This document shows positions 1 to 7,010 of a stretch of DNA of 10,071 nucleotides, piece after piece (within the stretch, counting starts at the first letter, position 1; each line of letters opens with the position of its first letter). The stretch covers positions 1-10,071 of the forward strand of contig DHHS01000101.1 of assembly GCA_002403415.1 (NCBI GenBank), given 5' to 3'. The notes beneath the pieces are model-generated. The model was not told the origin of the DNA. It was given only the letters and a program-made list of their open reading frames with translations, and searched no databases. This DNA comes from Sphingomonas sp. UBA4766. Its GTDB lineage: Bacteria > Pseudomonadota > Alphaproteobacteria > Sphingomonadales > Sphingomonadaceae. The position numbers were made by a program, and so were the translations under genes.

Positions 1-674
1 CGCTCGGCGTCCCATGCCTCAAACACGATGTGCGAAGTCATGCCCATGCTTGCGTCGTTCAGCGCGATGAAGGGCGCCAGGTCGATTTCAAGCGCCTCGG
101 CGGGGACCGACACCACCGGCAAGCCATAATGCGGGTCAATCACCGCGCGGCCATAGCCGGGTAAATGCTTGACCACGCCCGCCACACCGCCACGCGCGAG
201 CCCGTCGAGCACGGCGCGCCCCATCGCAGCCACCCGCTGCGGCTCGCGCCCGAACAGGCGGCACGCAATCGCCTCGGTCGTGTCGGATTGGGCCACATCG
301 AGCAACGGCATGCAATCGACGTTGATCCCCACCTCCGTCAGCATCAGCGCGAGCGCATGGGCGTTCACCCGCACGGCCTCAATCGCCGAAATCGGCGCCA
401 CATCGTAAAGCGCGTCAAAGGCTGGCCCTGCGGGAAATGCGGGCCATTCGGGCGGCCCCATCCGCGCCACCCTCCCCCCTTCCTGATCGATCAAGATCGG
501 CACGTCGTCACGCCCGCTCAGAGCGCGCAGATCATCGGTCAAGGCCCGCAATTGCGCGCGGGTCTCGACATTGCGCTTGAACAGAATGAACCCGCACGGA
601 TTGGCGCTGCGGAAGAAATTCCGTTCGGCATCGGTGAGCGTCAACCCGCTCAACCCGAAGATGACCGGCTTCAT
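1..674 (-). CDS. nagZ: Beta-N-acetylhexosaminidase NagZ (partial, 3' end beyond window)
   Basis: This glycoside hydrolase family 3 enzyme removes GlcNAc from GlcNAc-anhydroMurNAc peptides in the cytoplasm during peptidoglycan recycling. The first 224 codons are visible, against about 340 in a usual NagZ, so the C-terminal third is missing. I translated it by hand from the minus strand, start MKPVIFGLSG. Family signatures are IDQEGGRV (residues 62-69), PLLDV (123-127), KHLPGYG (169-175) and D180-P-H182, which corresponds to the Asp-His general acid/base dyad. MTSHIVFEAWD (212-222) matches the conserved stretch that follows. The ATG lies 10 bases after the stop of the SPOR gene, with no strong Shine-Dalgarno, so coupled translation is likely. 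Two usually conserved spots differ: PGHG reads PGYG, and the IG(D/E)R region reads IACR, although Arg139 is kept. NagZ identity is firm; whether the activity is unaltered is not. Confidence 0.92.
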   Translation of the reverse strand, partial: MKPVIFGLSGLTLTDAERNFFRSANPCGFILFKRNVETRAQLRALTDDLRALSGRDDVPILIDQEGGRVARMGPPEWPAFPAGPAFDALYDVAPISAIEAVRVNAHALALMLTEVGINVDCMPLLDVAQSDTTEAIACRLFGREPQRVAAMGRAVLDGLARGGVAGVVKHLPGYGRAVIDPHYGLPVVSVPAEALEIDLAPFIALNDASMGMTSHIVFEAWDAE

Positions 675-684
675 ACCAGCGCCA

Positions 685-1329
685 TTACAGTTTCGGGACG
701 AAGCAGGCCTCGCCCGCGACCTGAAGCTTGCCGCACAGCTCGCCGGCAGCGGCGACGCTGCCCGCGTTCACGCGGAGGCGGTGGACGGTGCGGCCATTGA
801 CTTCGGCGCGCTCGATCGAATGGCCGAGCGGGGCGAGATAGGCAAAGCGCTTGGCCGCGCGCATCCAGGCGGCGTTGGCGGTAGCCGCATCGGGAAACGA
901 CCCGATCTGCACCAGTGACCCGCCCGATGCGCCGCCCGTAGGGGCCCCACCCGCAGCGGCACCCTTGACCGCGCCGATAACAGGGGTTTCGGGCATCTGC
1001 TTCAGGTCGATCTTGGCGTCCTTCGCGCCCTTACCCTCGGTGGTTGCGAACGCCATGTCGCCCTCGCCCTCGATCTTGCGGCCTCCGGGTTCGGTGGGTT
1101 TGACTTTGTAGTCACCCTCTTGCGCGGCGATAAGTTGTCCGTCGCCCGCCGGTTTGGGCGGCTTGCTGACGACAATATAGCCAAACACGATCAGTGCGAC
1201 GGCAAGCAACCCCGCCATGATCAGGGGCGCAATCCGCGAAATGGACGGCCGGTCGACAAACTCCTCATCGGCGGTTTCGAGCCAGGGCAGCCGATCGGCT
1301 TCGTCCCGTCCCTCGTTTGCGCTTTCCAT
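685..1329 (-). CDS. SPOR-domain membrane protein
   Basis: This 214-residue protein has a predicted bitopic layout: a short acidic cytoplasmic N-terminus (1-30), one transmembrane helix (about 33-54), a charged then Gly/Ala-rich linker (55-137) and a C-terminal SPOR domain (about 137-211, starting SLVQIGSFPD). SPOR domains bind glycan strands lacking stem peptides and often direct proteins to the division septum. The domain is called from the VQIGSF..A..A opening and the closing GRTVHRLRV region. The start codon overlaps the argS stop by one base (TGATG), and nagZ follows 10 bases after this stop, so the three genes probably share a transcript. In sphingomonads this gene is commonly found between argS and nagZ. 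It is not recognisably FtsN, because it lacks a visible FtsN essential-helix region, so no symbol is given. Confidence 0.85.
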   Translation of the reverse strand: MESANEGRDEADRLPWLETADEEFVDRPSISRIAPLIMAGLLAVALIVFGYIVVSKPPKPAGDGQLIAAQEGDYKVKPTEPGGRKIEGEGDMAFATTEGKGAKDAKIDLKQMPETPVIGAVKGAAAGGAPTGGASGGSLVQIGSFPDAATANAAWMRAAKRFAYLAPLGHSIERAEVNGRTVHRLRVNAGSVAAAGELCGKLQVAGEACFVPKL

Positions 1330-3041
1330 CAGCTCAACTCCTCAACCGCTGCCACACCCATGATGTGCAGTCCGTTACGGATAACCTGCCCCAGCGCTTG
1401 GGCAAGATAAAGTCGCGCGGCGGTAAGCCCCGGATTGTCCAAGATCAGGAATCGCCGCTCTGGTCGATCATTGCCGACATTCCACTGCGCATGGAAGGCG
1501 GCGGCCAGATCATAGAGGTAAAAGGCAATCCGGTGCGGCTCGCGCGCCGCCGCTGCTGTCTCAACCACGCGCGGGAATTGCGCAGCCAACTTCACCAGCG
1601 CCAGTTCAGCCGCATCGAGCAGGCCAAGATCCGCCCCGTTGGCGGTAATCCCCGCCTCTGCCGCCTTGCGTGCCAGCGAGCGGGTGCGCGCGTGAGCATA
1701 TTGGACATAAAAGACGGGATTGTCCTTTGACGCCTCCACCACTTTGGCAAAGTCGAAATCCATCTGCGCATCAGCTTTACGGGTCAGCATGGTGAAGCGC
1801 ACCACATCCTTGCCCACTTCGCGCACGACATCGGCGAGCGTCACGAAATTGCCCGCGCGCTTCGACATTTTCACCGGCTCGCCGTCACGCAGCAACCGCA
1901 CCATCTGCACCAGCTTCACATCAAAGCGCGTTGCCCCGCCGGTCAGCGCCTGCACCGCTGCCGTAATCCGCTTGACCGTGCCGGCATGATCGGCCCCCCA
2001 GATGTCGATCAACTGATCCGCGCTCTGGCTTTTTTGGAAGTGGTAGGCGAGATCGGCGCCGAAATAGGTCCATTGCCCGGTCGATTTGCGGATCGGCCGG
2101 TCCTGATCGTCACCAAATTGGGTGGAGCGGAACAGCGGGAGGACCACCGGCTCCCAATCCTCTGGCGTCTCGCCCTTGGGCGCTTCCAGTACGCCGTCAT
2201 AGATCAAGTCGCGCGCGCGCAGCATCGCCTCTGCCGCTTCGGGCTTGCCTGCTGCTTGCAAAGCGGCTTCGGAAGAAAACAGATCGTGGTGGATGCCGAG
2301 CAGCGCGAGATCAGCCTTGATGAGCGCCATCATCGCCGCGACCGCACGGGTGCGGAACAGCGCGAGCCACGCGCCCTCGCCTGCTGCCACATAGCGGTCG
2401 CCAAATTCGGCGGCCAGCGCTTGCCCGACCGGCACCAGATACTCGCCGGGGTAAAGCCCTTCGGGGATCGCAATCGCCTCGCCCAGCGCTTCCCGATAGC
2501 GCAGATGCACCGAGCGGGCGAGCACATCGACCTGACCGCCTGCATCATTGACATAATATTCACGCGTCACTCGGTGCCCGGCAAATTCAAGCAGCGCGGC
2601 GAGCGCATCGCCCACCACAGCCCCCCGGCAATGCCCCATGTGCATCGGACCCGTCGGATTGGCCGAGACATATTCGATGTTGACCATCGGCGGATCGGTG
2701 TGGACCAACCGACCATAATCCCCCGCTTGCGCCGTGATAGCGCGCAATTCATCGCGCCAGCTCTCGTCCACGAGCGTCAGGTTGATGAAGCCCGGCCCGG
2801 CGATCGCGACCCGCGCGACTTCGGCAAGTGCGGCCAGCTTCGCTGCGATCAGTTCGGCGGCCGCGCGCGGATTCATCCCCGCCGGCTTGGCGAGCACCAT
2901 CGCGGCATTGGTCGCCAAATCGCCATGGCTCGCATCGCGCGGCGGCTCGACCGTGACCGCACGGCGATCCAGCGTGGCCAGCGGTTCGATCTGGTCGAGA
3001 GCGGCATTCAGATGGGCGGTAAATCGCGTATAAATCGTCAT
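1329..3041 (-). CDS. argS: Arginyl-tRNA synthetase
   Basis: This class I aminoacyl-tRNA synthetase charges tRNA-Arg with arginine in the cytoplasm. It is 570 residues long, usual for the family. Visible parts are the N-terminal additional domain (about 4-90), the Rossmann core with the HIGH-type motif HMGH at 134-137 inside ANPTGPMHMGHCRG, the KMSK signature as KMSKRAG (391-397), and the C-terminal DALR anticodon-binding domain (about 445-570), which opens with the typical YVQYAHAR. The frame stays open upstream to 3308, but that extension is antisense to the peptidase gene. MTIYTRFTAH at 3041 gives the expected N-terminus. The Shine-Dalgarno before it is weak. It is the first gene of an apparent argS-SPOR-nagZ unit and diverges from the M20 peptidase. 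The pairing with cell-wall genes is a conserved order, not evidence of a functional link. Confidence 0.97.
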   Translation of the reverse strand: MTIYTRFTAHLNAALDQIEPLATLDRRAVTVEPPRDASHGDLATNAAMVLAKPAGMNPRAAAELIAAKLAALAEVARVAIAGPGFINLTLVDESWRDELRAITAQAGDYGRLVHTDPPMVNIEYVSANPTGPMHMGHCRGAVVGDALAALLEFAGHRVTREYYVNDAGGQVDVLARSVHLRYREALGEAIAIPEGLYPGEYLVPVGQALAAEFGDRYVAAGEGAWLALFRTRAVAAMMALIKADLALLGIHHDLFSSEAALQAAGKPEAAEAMLRARDLIYDGVLEAPKGETPEDWEPVVLPLFRSTQFGDDQDRPIRKSTGQWTYFGADLAYHFQKSQSADQLIDIWGADHAGTVKRITAAVQALTGGATRFDVKLVQMVRLLRDGEPVKMSKRAGNFVTLADVVREVGKDVVRFTMLTRKADAQMDFDFAKVVEASKDNPVFYVQYAHARTRSLARKAAEAGITANGADLGLLDAAELALVKLAAQFPRVVETAAAAREPHRIAFYLYDLAAAFHAQWNVGNDRPERRFLILDNPGLTAARLYLAQALGQVIRNGLHIMGVAAVEELS

Positions 3042-3141
3042 GCCTAACCGCTTAGCGGAGTGTTTGCGCCGACGCAAAAACTGGACGTGGTGGCGCTTGC
3101 GCGTCAAACTGCGCCGATATTTGTTATTTGGGAGGGTTCCG
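3042..3141. promoter_or_regulatory. Divergent argS / M20 peptidase promoter region
   Basis: This 100-bp gap separates two divergently read genes and must hold the promoters for both unless they lie inside the flanking genes. It is more AT-rich than its surroundings near the peptidase side. It contains the perfect inverted repeat TTTGCG-CCGA-CGCAAA at 3063-3078 and a GCGC-TT-GCGC repeat at 3093-3102. On the minus strand a TTGACG hexamer resembles a -35 box, but no good -10 follows at the right spacing, so I do not name exact promoter elements. The inverted repeat could be an operator; this is inference from symmetry and position only. Confidence 0.4.
3130..3136 (+). promoter_or_regulatory. Ribosome binding site deciding the M20 peptidase start
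   Basis: GGGAGGG lies 5 bases before the ATG at 3142. It supports that start over the in-frame ATG at 3040, which would place an Arg/Trp-rich extension in front of an otherwise classic signal peptide. Confidence 0.8.
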
Positions 3142-4383
3142 ATGCGCCTGTTGCCATTCTTGCTCGCCACCGCGCTGATGGCTGCTCCGGCGCTCGCCGC
3201 GCCAAACGGCAAGACGGGCCCCGTGTGGCAAACGGCGGAAAAGCTGCGCGGCGAACAGCTCGCGCTGCTCGAACGGCTGGTCAATATCGACTCAGGCACC
3301 GGCGACAAGGTGAGCGGGCAGCGCGCACAGGAGTTGGTGGCGGGCGAGCTGCGCGCGCTGGGAATGACCGTCGCACTGATCCCGGCGGAAAATCCGGCCT
3401 ATCCCGACAATCTGGTCGCAACACTGAACGGGCGTGGGAAGGGGCGCATCCTGCTCATTGCGCATACCGACACCGTGTTCGAGCCAGGCACCGCCGCCAA
3501 ACGCCCGTTCCGCGCTGACGCGACCCGCGCCTACGGCCCCGGCGTTGCCGATGAGAAGGGCGGCGTCGTCGAAGGAATCATGGCGATAAAACTGCTCAAG
3601 CTTTTGAAGATCAATGACTATGCGTCGATCACATTCCTGATCGAAACTTCGGAGGAGCGCGGATCGCCGGGCACGCGCGGCCTCATCACCAAGCTGGTCG
3701 GCGAGGCTGATGTCGAGTTCAATCTCGAACCCGGCGACGCCCCCGACGTCATGACCGTATGGCGCAAGGGGAGCAATTCGTTCGACATCAGCGTGAAGGG
3801 CCGCCCTGCCCATGCCGGGGTCGCGCCGCAGCTGGGCCGCAATGCCGCCCTTGAGTTGGTCCACCAAATCGCGCTCGCCGACAGCTTGCCCAAAACGGGC
3901 GACGGCGTGACCGCCAATCTGACGCTGATGAGCGCGGGCAGCCGATACAACATTATCCCGGAGGATGCGAAGGCGACCTTCAACGTGCGCATCCGCGATA
4001 AGGCGCAGGGCGACGCGGTGGAGGCAAGGTTCCGCGCCAATGCCGCCAATACCATTATCCCCGATACTGCCGTGTCGGTGCAACGCGAGATCAGCTTTCC
4101 CCCGCTCCCCGAAAATCCGCAAACGGCCGCGCTGGCCGCCATGGCGGAGCGGATTTATGGCGAGGCCGGACTGTCGATCACACGCGGCGGCAATGGCGGC
4201 GCGTCCGAATCGGCGCTGGCCTATGAAGGCGGCGTGGCGGCGCTTGACGGGCTGGGCCCGGTCGGCGGCGGTTTTCATTCGGAGGAGGAGTATCTGGAGC
4301 TTGGCTCGCTCACCCCGCGGCTTTACCTGTTGGCCAGTCTGATGATCGAAACCGGACACAATCCTCCGAAACGACGACCCTGA
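3142..4383 (+). CDS. Exported M20-family metallopeptidase, glutamate carboxypeptidase (CPG2)-like
   Basis: This 413-residue protein is a predicted periplasmic or secreted zinc peptidase of the M20 family. The CPG2 group removes C-terminal glutamate from peptides or folates; the substrate here is unknown. Residues 1-19 form a Sec signal peptide (MRLLPFLLATALMAAPALA) with an Ala-x-Ala cleavage site. Co-catalytic metal ligands can be placed by motif: H108 and D110 in AHTDTVFE, bridging D137 in GPGVADEKGG, catalytic E171 and ligand E172 in ETSEERGS, E196 in NLEPGD, and H379 in GGGFHSEEEYLE. The dimerisation or lid domain lies about 205-315 and begins near GSNSFDISVKGRPAHAG. All catalytic positions are present. 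The gene stands alone on this strand, divergent from argS and convergent with dnaB. M20 peptidase is firm; CPG2-type specificity is inference from motif style. Confidence 0.9.
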   Translation: MRLLPFLLATALMAAPALAAPNGKTGPVWQTAEKLRGEQLALLERLVNIDSGTGDKVSGQRAQELVAGELRALGMTVALIPAENPAYPDNLVATLNGRGKGRILLIAHTDTVFEPGTAAKRPFRADATRAYGPGVADEKGGVVEGIMAIKLLKLLKINDYASITFLIETSEERGSPGTRGLITKLVGEADVEFNLEPGDAPDVMTVWRKGSNSFDISVKGRPAHAGVAPQLGRNAALELVHQIALADSLPKTGDGVTANLTLMSAGSRYNIIPEDAKATFNVRIRDKAQGDAVEARFRANAANTIIPDTAVSVQREISFPPLPENPQTAALAAMAERIYGEAGLSITRGGNGGASESALAYEGGVAALDGLGPVGGGFHSEEEYLELGSLTPRLYLLASLMIETGHNPPKRRP

Positions 4384-4392
4384 CCAAATGAC

Positions 4393-5889
4393 TCAACCGG
4401 GTCCGGCATAATCGCTGAAGCGCGTAAATTCCGATTCGAACAGCATTTTGACGCTGCCCGTCGCACCGTGGCGCTGCTTGGCGATGATGAGCTCGGACAG
4501 TCCGGCGGCTTCCTGAAACCGTGTGGTCCATTCGGCATGTTTCTGCGATACTGCGGCGTTGCTGTCCGCCATTGGCTTGGTCGGTTCCTGCATCGCGAGG
4601 TAATAATCCTCGCGATAGACGAACATCACAATGTCGGCGTCCTGCTCGATTGAGCCCGATTCGCGCAGGTCCGACAGCATCGGTTTTTTGTCCTCGCGAC
4701 TCTCCACCGCACGACTGAGCTGCGATAGCGCAAGCACCGACACGCCCAGATCCTTTGCCATTGTTTTCAGCCCGCGGCTGATTTCGGAAATTTCCTGGAC
4801 CCGGTTGTCGCTCGCGCGCGCGCCGCTCCCGCTCAACAGCTGGAGGTAATCAACCACGACCAATCCGATCTGATTGTCATGCTTGCGTTGCAACCGCCGC
4901 ATCCGGGTGTGCAGCGCGCTGATCGACAGGCCTGCCGTATCGTCGATATAAAGCGGCAGATTCTGGAGTTCGATCGACGCCTGCACCAGCCGCTGCATCT
5001 CGGCCTTGGTAAGATTGCCCATGCGCAACTTTTCCGAGCTGATCCGCGATTGTTCGGCCAGAATGCGCGTCGCAAGCTGATCCGCCGACATTTCCAGGCT
5101 GAAAAACGCCACTTTGGTCCCGACCGAACGATCAGCCGCGATCCCGTCCTCCAGATCGCGCATGTAACGCTGTGCTGCGTTAAAGGCGATGTTGGTGGCA
5201 AGCGACGTCTTGCCCATGCCCGGCCGCCCGGCCAGGATCATCAGGTCGGACTTGTGCATCCCCCCAGTCTTGGCATTGACCGAATCAAGCCCCGTGGTGA
5301 TCCCCGACAAATTGCCGCCCGCATTCTGCGCGCGCTCCGCCATGCCGATCGCAAGCGTCGCGGCCTGGCCAAAGCTTTTGACCGTGGAGTCGGTAGTGTT
5401 GTCGGCCGCAACCTTGAACAACGCTTCTTCGGCTTCTTCAACCTGCTTGCGCGGATTGATTTCCACCGACGTGTCGGTTGCACGCTCGACAAGGTCACGT
5501 CCGACCGCCACCAATGTGCGCAGCATTGCCAGATCGTAGATCTGCTTGGCGAAATCGCGCGCGCCGATCAGCCCTGCGCCGCTGCCCGTCAATTGCGCCA
5601 GATAGGCCGGGCCGCCCAGTGCGCGCATGCCCAGATCCTCGACGAACAACGGCCGCAGCGTGAGCGGATTGGCCTTCATGTTCTCTTTGCGGATGCGCTT
5701 GATCGCAGCGAAAATCCGACCGTGGACGGGCTCGAAAAAATGATCCTCGCTCAGCCGGTCGCCGATATCGTCGGCAATCCGCTCATCAATCATCATCGCG
5801 CCGAGCAGTGCTGCCTCTGCCTCCACATTTTGCGGCAGCGATTTTGGAACAGCGACAAGCGGCGCAGGATCGATGGGAAATGTGGCCAT
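4393..5889 (-). CDS. dnaB: Replicative DNA helicase DnaB
   Basis: This hexameric 5'-3' helicase unwinds DNA at the replication fork and is loaded at oriC. It is 498 residues long. The N-terminal DnaB domain (about 18-120, with PQNVEAEAALLGAMM at 19-33) binds primase, followed by a linker helix region and the RecA-like motor. Walker A is GRPGMGKTS (221-229, K227), Walker B is LVVVDYLQLL (343-352). The later conserved blocks SQLSRAVE (389-396) and DLRESGSIEQDAD (407-419) and an arginine-finger region KQRHG (471-475) follow. No intein interrupts the motor. An insertion-like stretch at 241-258 before the KVAFFSLEM block varies among alphaproteobacteria. The frame is open far upstream, but MATFPIDPAP at 5889 gives the expected length and has an AGAAAAGAG purine stretch before it. 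It diverges from the UPF0262 gene, and the gap holds a DnaA box. Confidence 0.97.
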   Translation of the reverse strand: MATFPIDPAPLVAVPKSLPQNVEAEAALLGAMMIDERIADDIGDRLSEDHFFEPVHGRIFAAIKRIRKENMKANPLTLRPLFVEDLGMRALGGPAYLAQLTGSGAGLIGARDFAKQIYDLAMLRTLVAVGRDLVERATDTSVEINPRKQVEEAEEALFKVAADNTTDSTVKSFGQAATLAIGMAERAQNAGGNLSGITTGLDSVNAKTGGMHKSDLMILAGRPGMGKTSLATNIAFNAAQRYMRDLEDGIAADRSVGTKVAFFSLEMSADQLATRILAEQSRISSEKLRMGNLTKAEMQRLVQASIELQNLPLYIDDTAGLSISALHTRMRRLQRKHDNQIGLVVVDYLQLLSGSGARASDNRVQEISEISRGLKTMAKDLGVSVLALSQLSRAVESREDKKPMLSDLRESGSIEQDADIVMFVYREDYYLAMQEPTKPMADSNAAVSQKHAEWTTRFQEAAGLSELIIAKQRHGATGSVKMLFESEFTRFSDYAGPG

Positions 5890-5945
5890 GCGCGCTCTTT
5901 TCTGCCCACCGGGCCGCGCGATCAAGGCGCTGCCGCCAATAATGC

Positions 5946-5954
5946 GGTGGATAA
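5946..5954 (-). promoter_or_regulatory. Putative DnaA box upstream of dnaB
   Basis: On the minus strand the nonamer reads TTATCCACC, eight of nine bases of the TTATCCACA consensus, with only the last base different. It is 57 bases before the dnaB start codon, in a gap between divergent genes. DnaA acts as a transcription factor as well as an initiator in several bacteria, Caulobacter among them. That it controls dnaB here is inference. Confidence 0.45.
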
Positions 5955-5975
5955 GTATCCCCGCGCTTCGCCGTT

Positions 5976-5980
5976 GATTC
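5976..5980. promoter_or_regulatory. GANTC (CcrM) methylation site
   Basis: GATTC matches GANTC, the site methylated by CcrM, whose methylation state marks replication timing in alphaproteobacteria. It lies 22 bases from the DnaA-like box in the dnaB/UPF0262 gap. The five-base site is common by chance, so its role is uncertain. Confidence 0.3.
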
Positions 5981-6009
5981 GCGCGCGCAATGGCCCGATA
6001 GGCAACATC

Positions 6010-6492
6010 ATGACCGATCCCCGGATCATCGACATCGTGCTCGACGAGCATACGATCCTGTGGCGCAGCGCCGATATCGAGCAGGAGCGCCGCATCGCCA
6101 TTTTCGATCTGATCGAGGGCAATTATTTCAAGCCGCTGCGCGAGCACGCCGATCACTATGCTGGACCCTATCGGATCAGCCTGAGCGTGGAGGAGGGGCG
6201 GCTGGGAATCGCGATTGCGCGCGAGGATGCGACACCGCTTGAAACGCTGGTGCTGGCACTTGGCCGGTTCCGGCGGCCGATCAAGGACTATTTCGCGATT
6301 TGCGACAGCTATTATCAGGCGATCCGCGCCGCCACCCCGCAACAGATCGAGACCATCGACATGGCCCGCCGCGCGATCCACAACGAAGCGGCCGAATTGC
6401 TCAAGGAACGGCTGGAGGGCAAGATCGAGGTCGATTTCGACACCGCACGCCGACTGTTCACGCTGATCTGCGTGCTCCACATCAAGGGATAA
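6010..6492 (+). CDS. UPF0262 family protein (PF06793), function unknown
   Basis: This small soluble protein of 160 residues has the length and sequence style of the UPF0262 family, which is largely confined to alphaproteobacteria and has no established biochemical function. Recognisable blocks are RIIDIVLDE (5-13), EQERRIAIFDLIEGNYF (24-40), the basic segment RFRRPIKDYF (86-95), and ETIDMARRAIHNEAAELL (114-131), probably helical. It ends in FTLICVLHIKG. No signal peptide or membrane helix is seen. The start is the ATG at 6010 behind AGG at 6000-6002. The open frame runs far upstream, but that part is antisense to dnaB. It is followed 4 bases later by cdd, so the two are very probably cotranscribed and may be translationally coupled. 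The neighbourhood hints at a link to nucleotide metabolism or replication, but that is only association. Confidence 0.85.
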   Translation: MTDPRIIDIVLDEHTILWRSADIEQERRIAIFDLIEGNYFKPLREHADHYAGPYRISLSVEEGRLGIAIAREDATPLETLVLALGRFRRPIKDYFAICDSYYQAIRAATPQQIETIDMARRAIHNEAAELLKERLEGKIEVDFDTARRLFTLICVLHIKG

Positions 6493-6496
6493 TCGG

Positions 6497-6940
6497 ATGA
6501 GCGACGCCGCCACCTTGATCGCCGCCGCGCGCACCGCCGCCGCCCATGCCCATGCGCCCTATTCGCGCTTCCATGTCGGCGCCGCACTGCTGCTGACCGA
6601 TGGCAGCATCGTGACGGGCGCGAACTTCGAGAACGCCAGCTACGGCCTCTCGCTCTGCGCCGAGACGGTGGCAGTCGCGACGGCGAGTGCGGCGGGGCGG
6701 CTGGCGGACATCGTCGCGGTCGGCGTGGTCGGCGGGATGATCGGCCCGAGCGGGCTGGAGGGGACGGATCCTGTCACCCCATGCGGTCGCTGCCGCCAGG
6801 TACTCAATGAAGCCGCACAAATCGGTAGACGCGATCTGGTGATCCACTGCGCGAGCGGGCGTGGCGATGCGGTCGCGACCTTCACGCTGTCCGCATTGCT
6901 GCCGCATGCCTTTGGCCCAGCAAATCTGGGAATGGCGTAA
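6497..6940 (+). CDS. cdd: Cytidine deaminase
   Basis: This zinc enzyme hydrolyses cytidine and deoxycytidine to uridine and deoxyuridine in pyrimidine salvage. Its 147 residues fit the homotetrameric class, where each subunit is one domain. Substrate-binding VGAALLLTDG (27-36) and NFENASYGLSLCAET (43-57) are followed by TPCGRCRQ (94-101). The zinc ligands are C54, C96 and C99, and E56 is the catalytic acid. The residue after C-A-E is Thr57; most tetrameric family members have Arg there. The start lies 4 bases after the UPF0262 stop with only a weak AAGG before it, which suggests coupling to the upstream gene. dcd, another pyrimidine deaminase, follows after 70 bases. The identity is firm. Confidence 0.95.
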   Translation: MSDAATLIAAARTAAAHAHAPYSRFHVGAALLLTDGSIVTGANFENASYGLSLCAETVAVATASAAGRLADIVAVGVVGGMIGPSGLEGTDPVTPCGRCRQVLNEAAQIGRRDLVIHCASGRGDAVATFTLSALLPHAFGPANLGMA

Positions 6941-6958
6941 ACCGACGCGACCTTGCAC

Positions 6959-6978
6959 TTTGCGGCGCGACCCGCAAA
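6959..6978. repeat. Inverted repeat between cdd and dcd
   Basis: TTTGCGG and CCGCAAA form a perfect 7-bp stem around a 6-base loop in the 70-bp cdd-dcd gap. No T tract follows on the plus strand, so it is not a canonical terminator. It could be an mRNA hairpin separating cdd from dcd or a protein-binding site. It shares the TTTGCG...CGCAAA arms with the repeat at 3063-3078. Confidence 0.5.
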
Positions 6979-7010
6979 AGCTGCTGACCAAGTTCAACCG
7001 GGGGTAGCCC

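Larger units (their letters stand above)
5890..6009. promoter_or_regulatory. Divergent dnaB / UPF0262 promoter region
   Basis: This 120-bp gap must serve the starts of dnaB (minus) and the UPF0262-cdd genes (plus). It contains a DnaA-box-like nonamer (5946-5954), a GANTC site (5976-5980) and a short AT-rich patch around 5938-5957 that suits promoter melting. No convincing -35/-10 pair could be fixed by eye on either strand. On the plus side an AGG at 6000-6002 is the probable ribosome binding site for the UPF0262 gene. Confidence 0.5.

Noticed and set aside
165..918. Plus-strand frames opposite nagZ and the SPOR gene
   Set aside because: Shadow frames with no family resemblance; the minus strand carries clear NagZ and SPOR signatures.
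3042..3308. N-terminal extension of argS
   Set aside because: The extension overlaps the peptidase gene and its promoter, and the 570-residue form already has the normal ArgS N-terminus.
3292..4359. Minus-strand open frame of 355 residues over the peptidase gene
   Set aside because: It lies opposite a gene with a complete set of M20 catalytic motifs; its translation has no recognisable domain and a shadow-like composition.
4879..6009. Long plus-strand open frame running into the UPF0262 gene, apparently a protein of over 500 residues
   Set aside because: It is antisense to dnaB, rich in Arg/His/Gln as GC-rich shadow frames are, and the UPF0262 family starts at the internal ATG at 6010.
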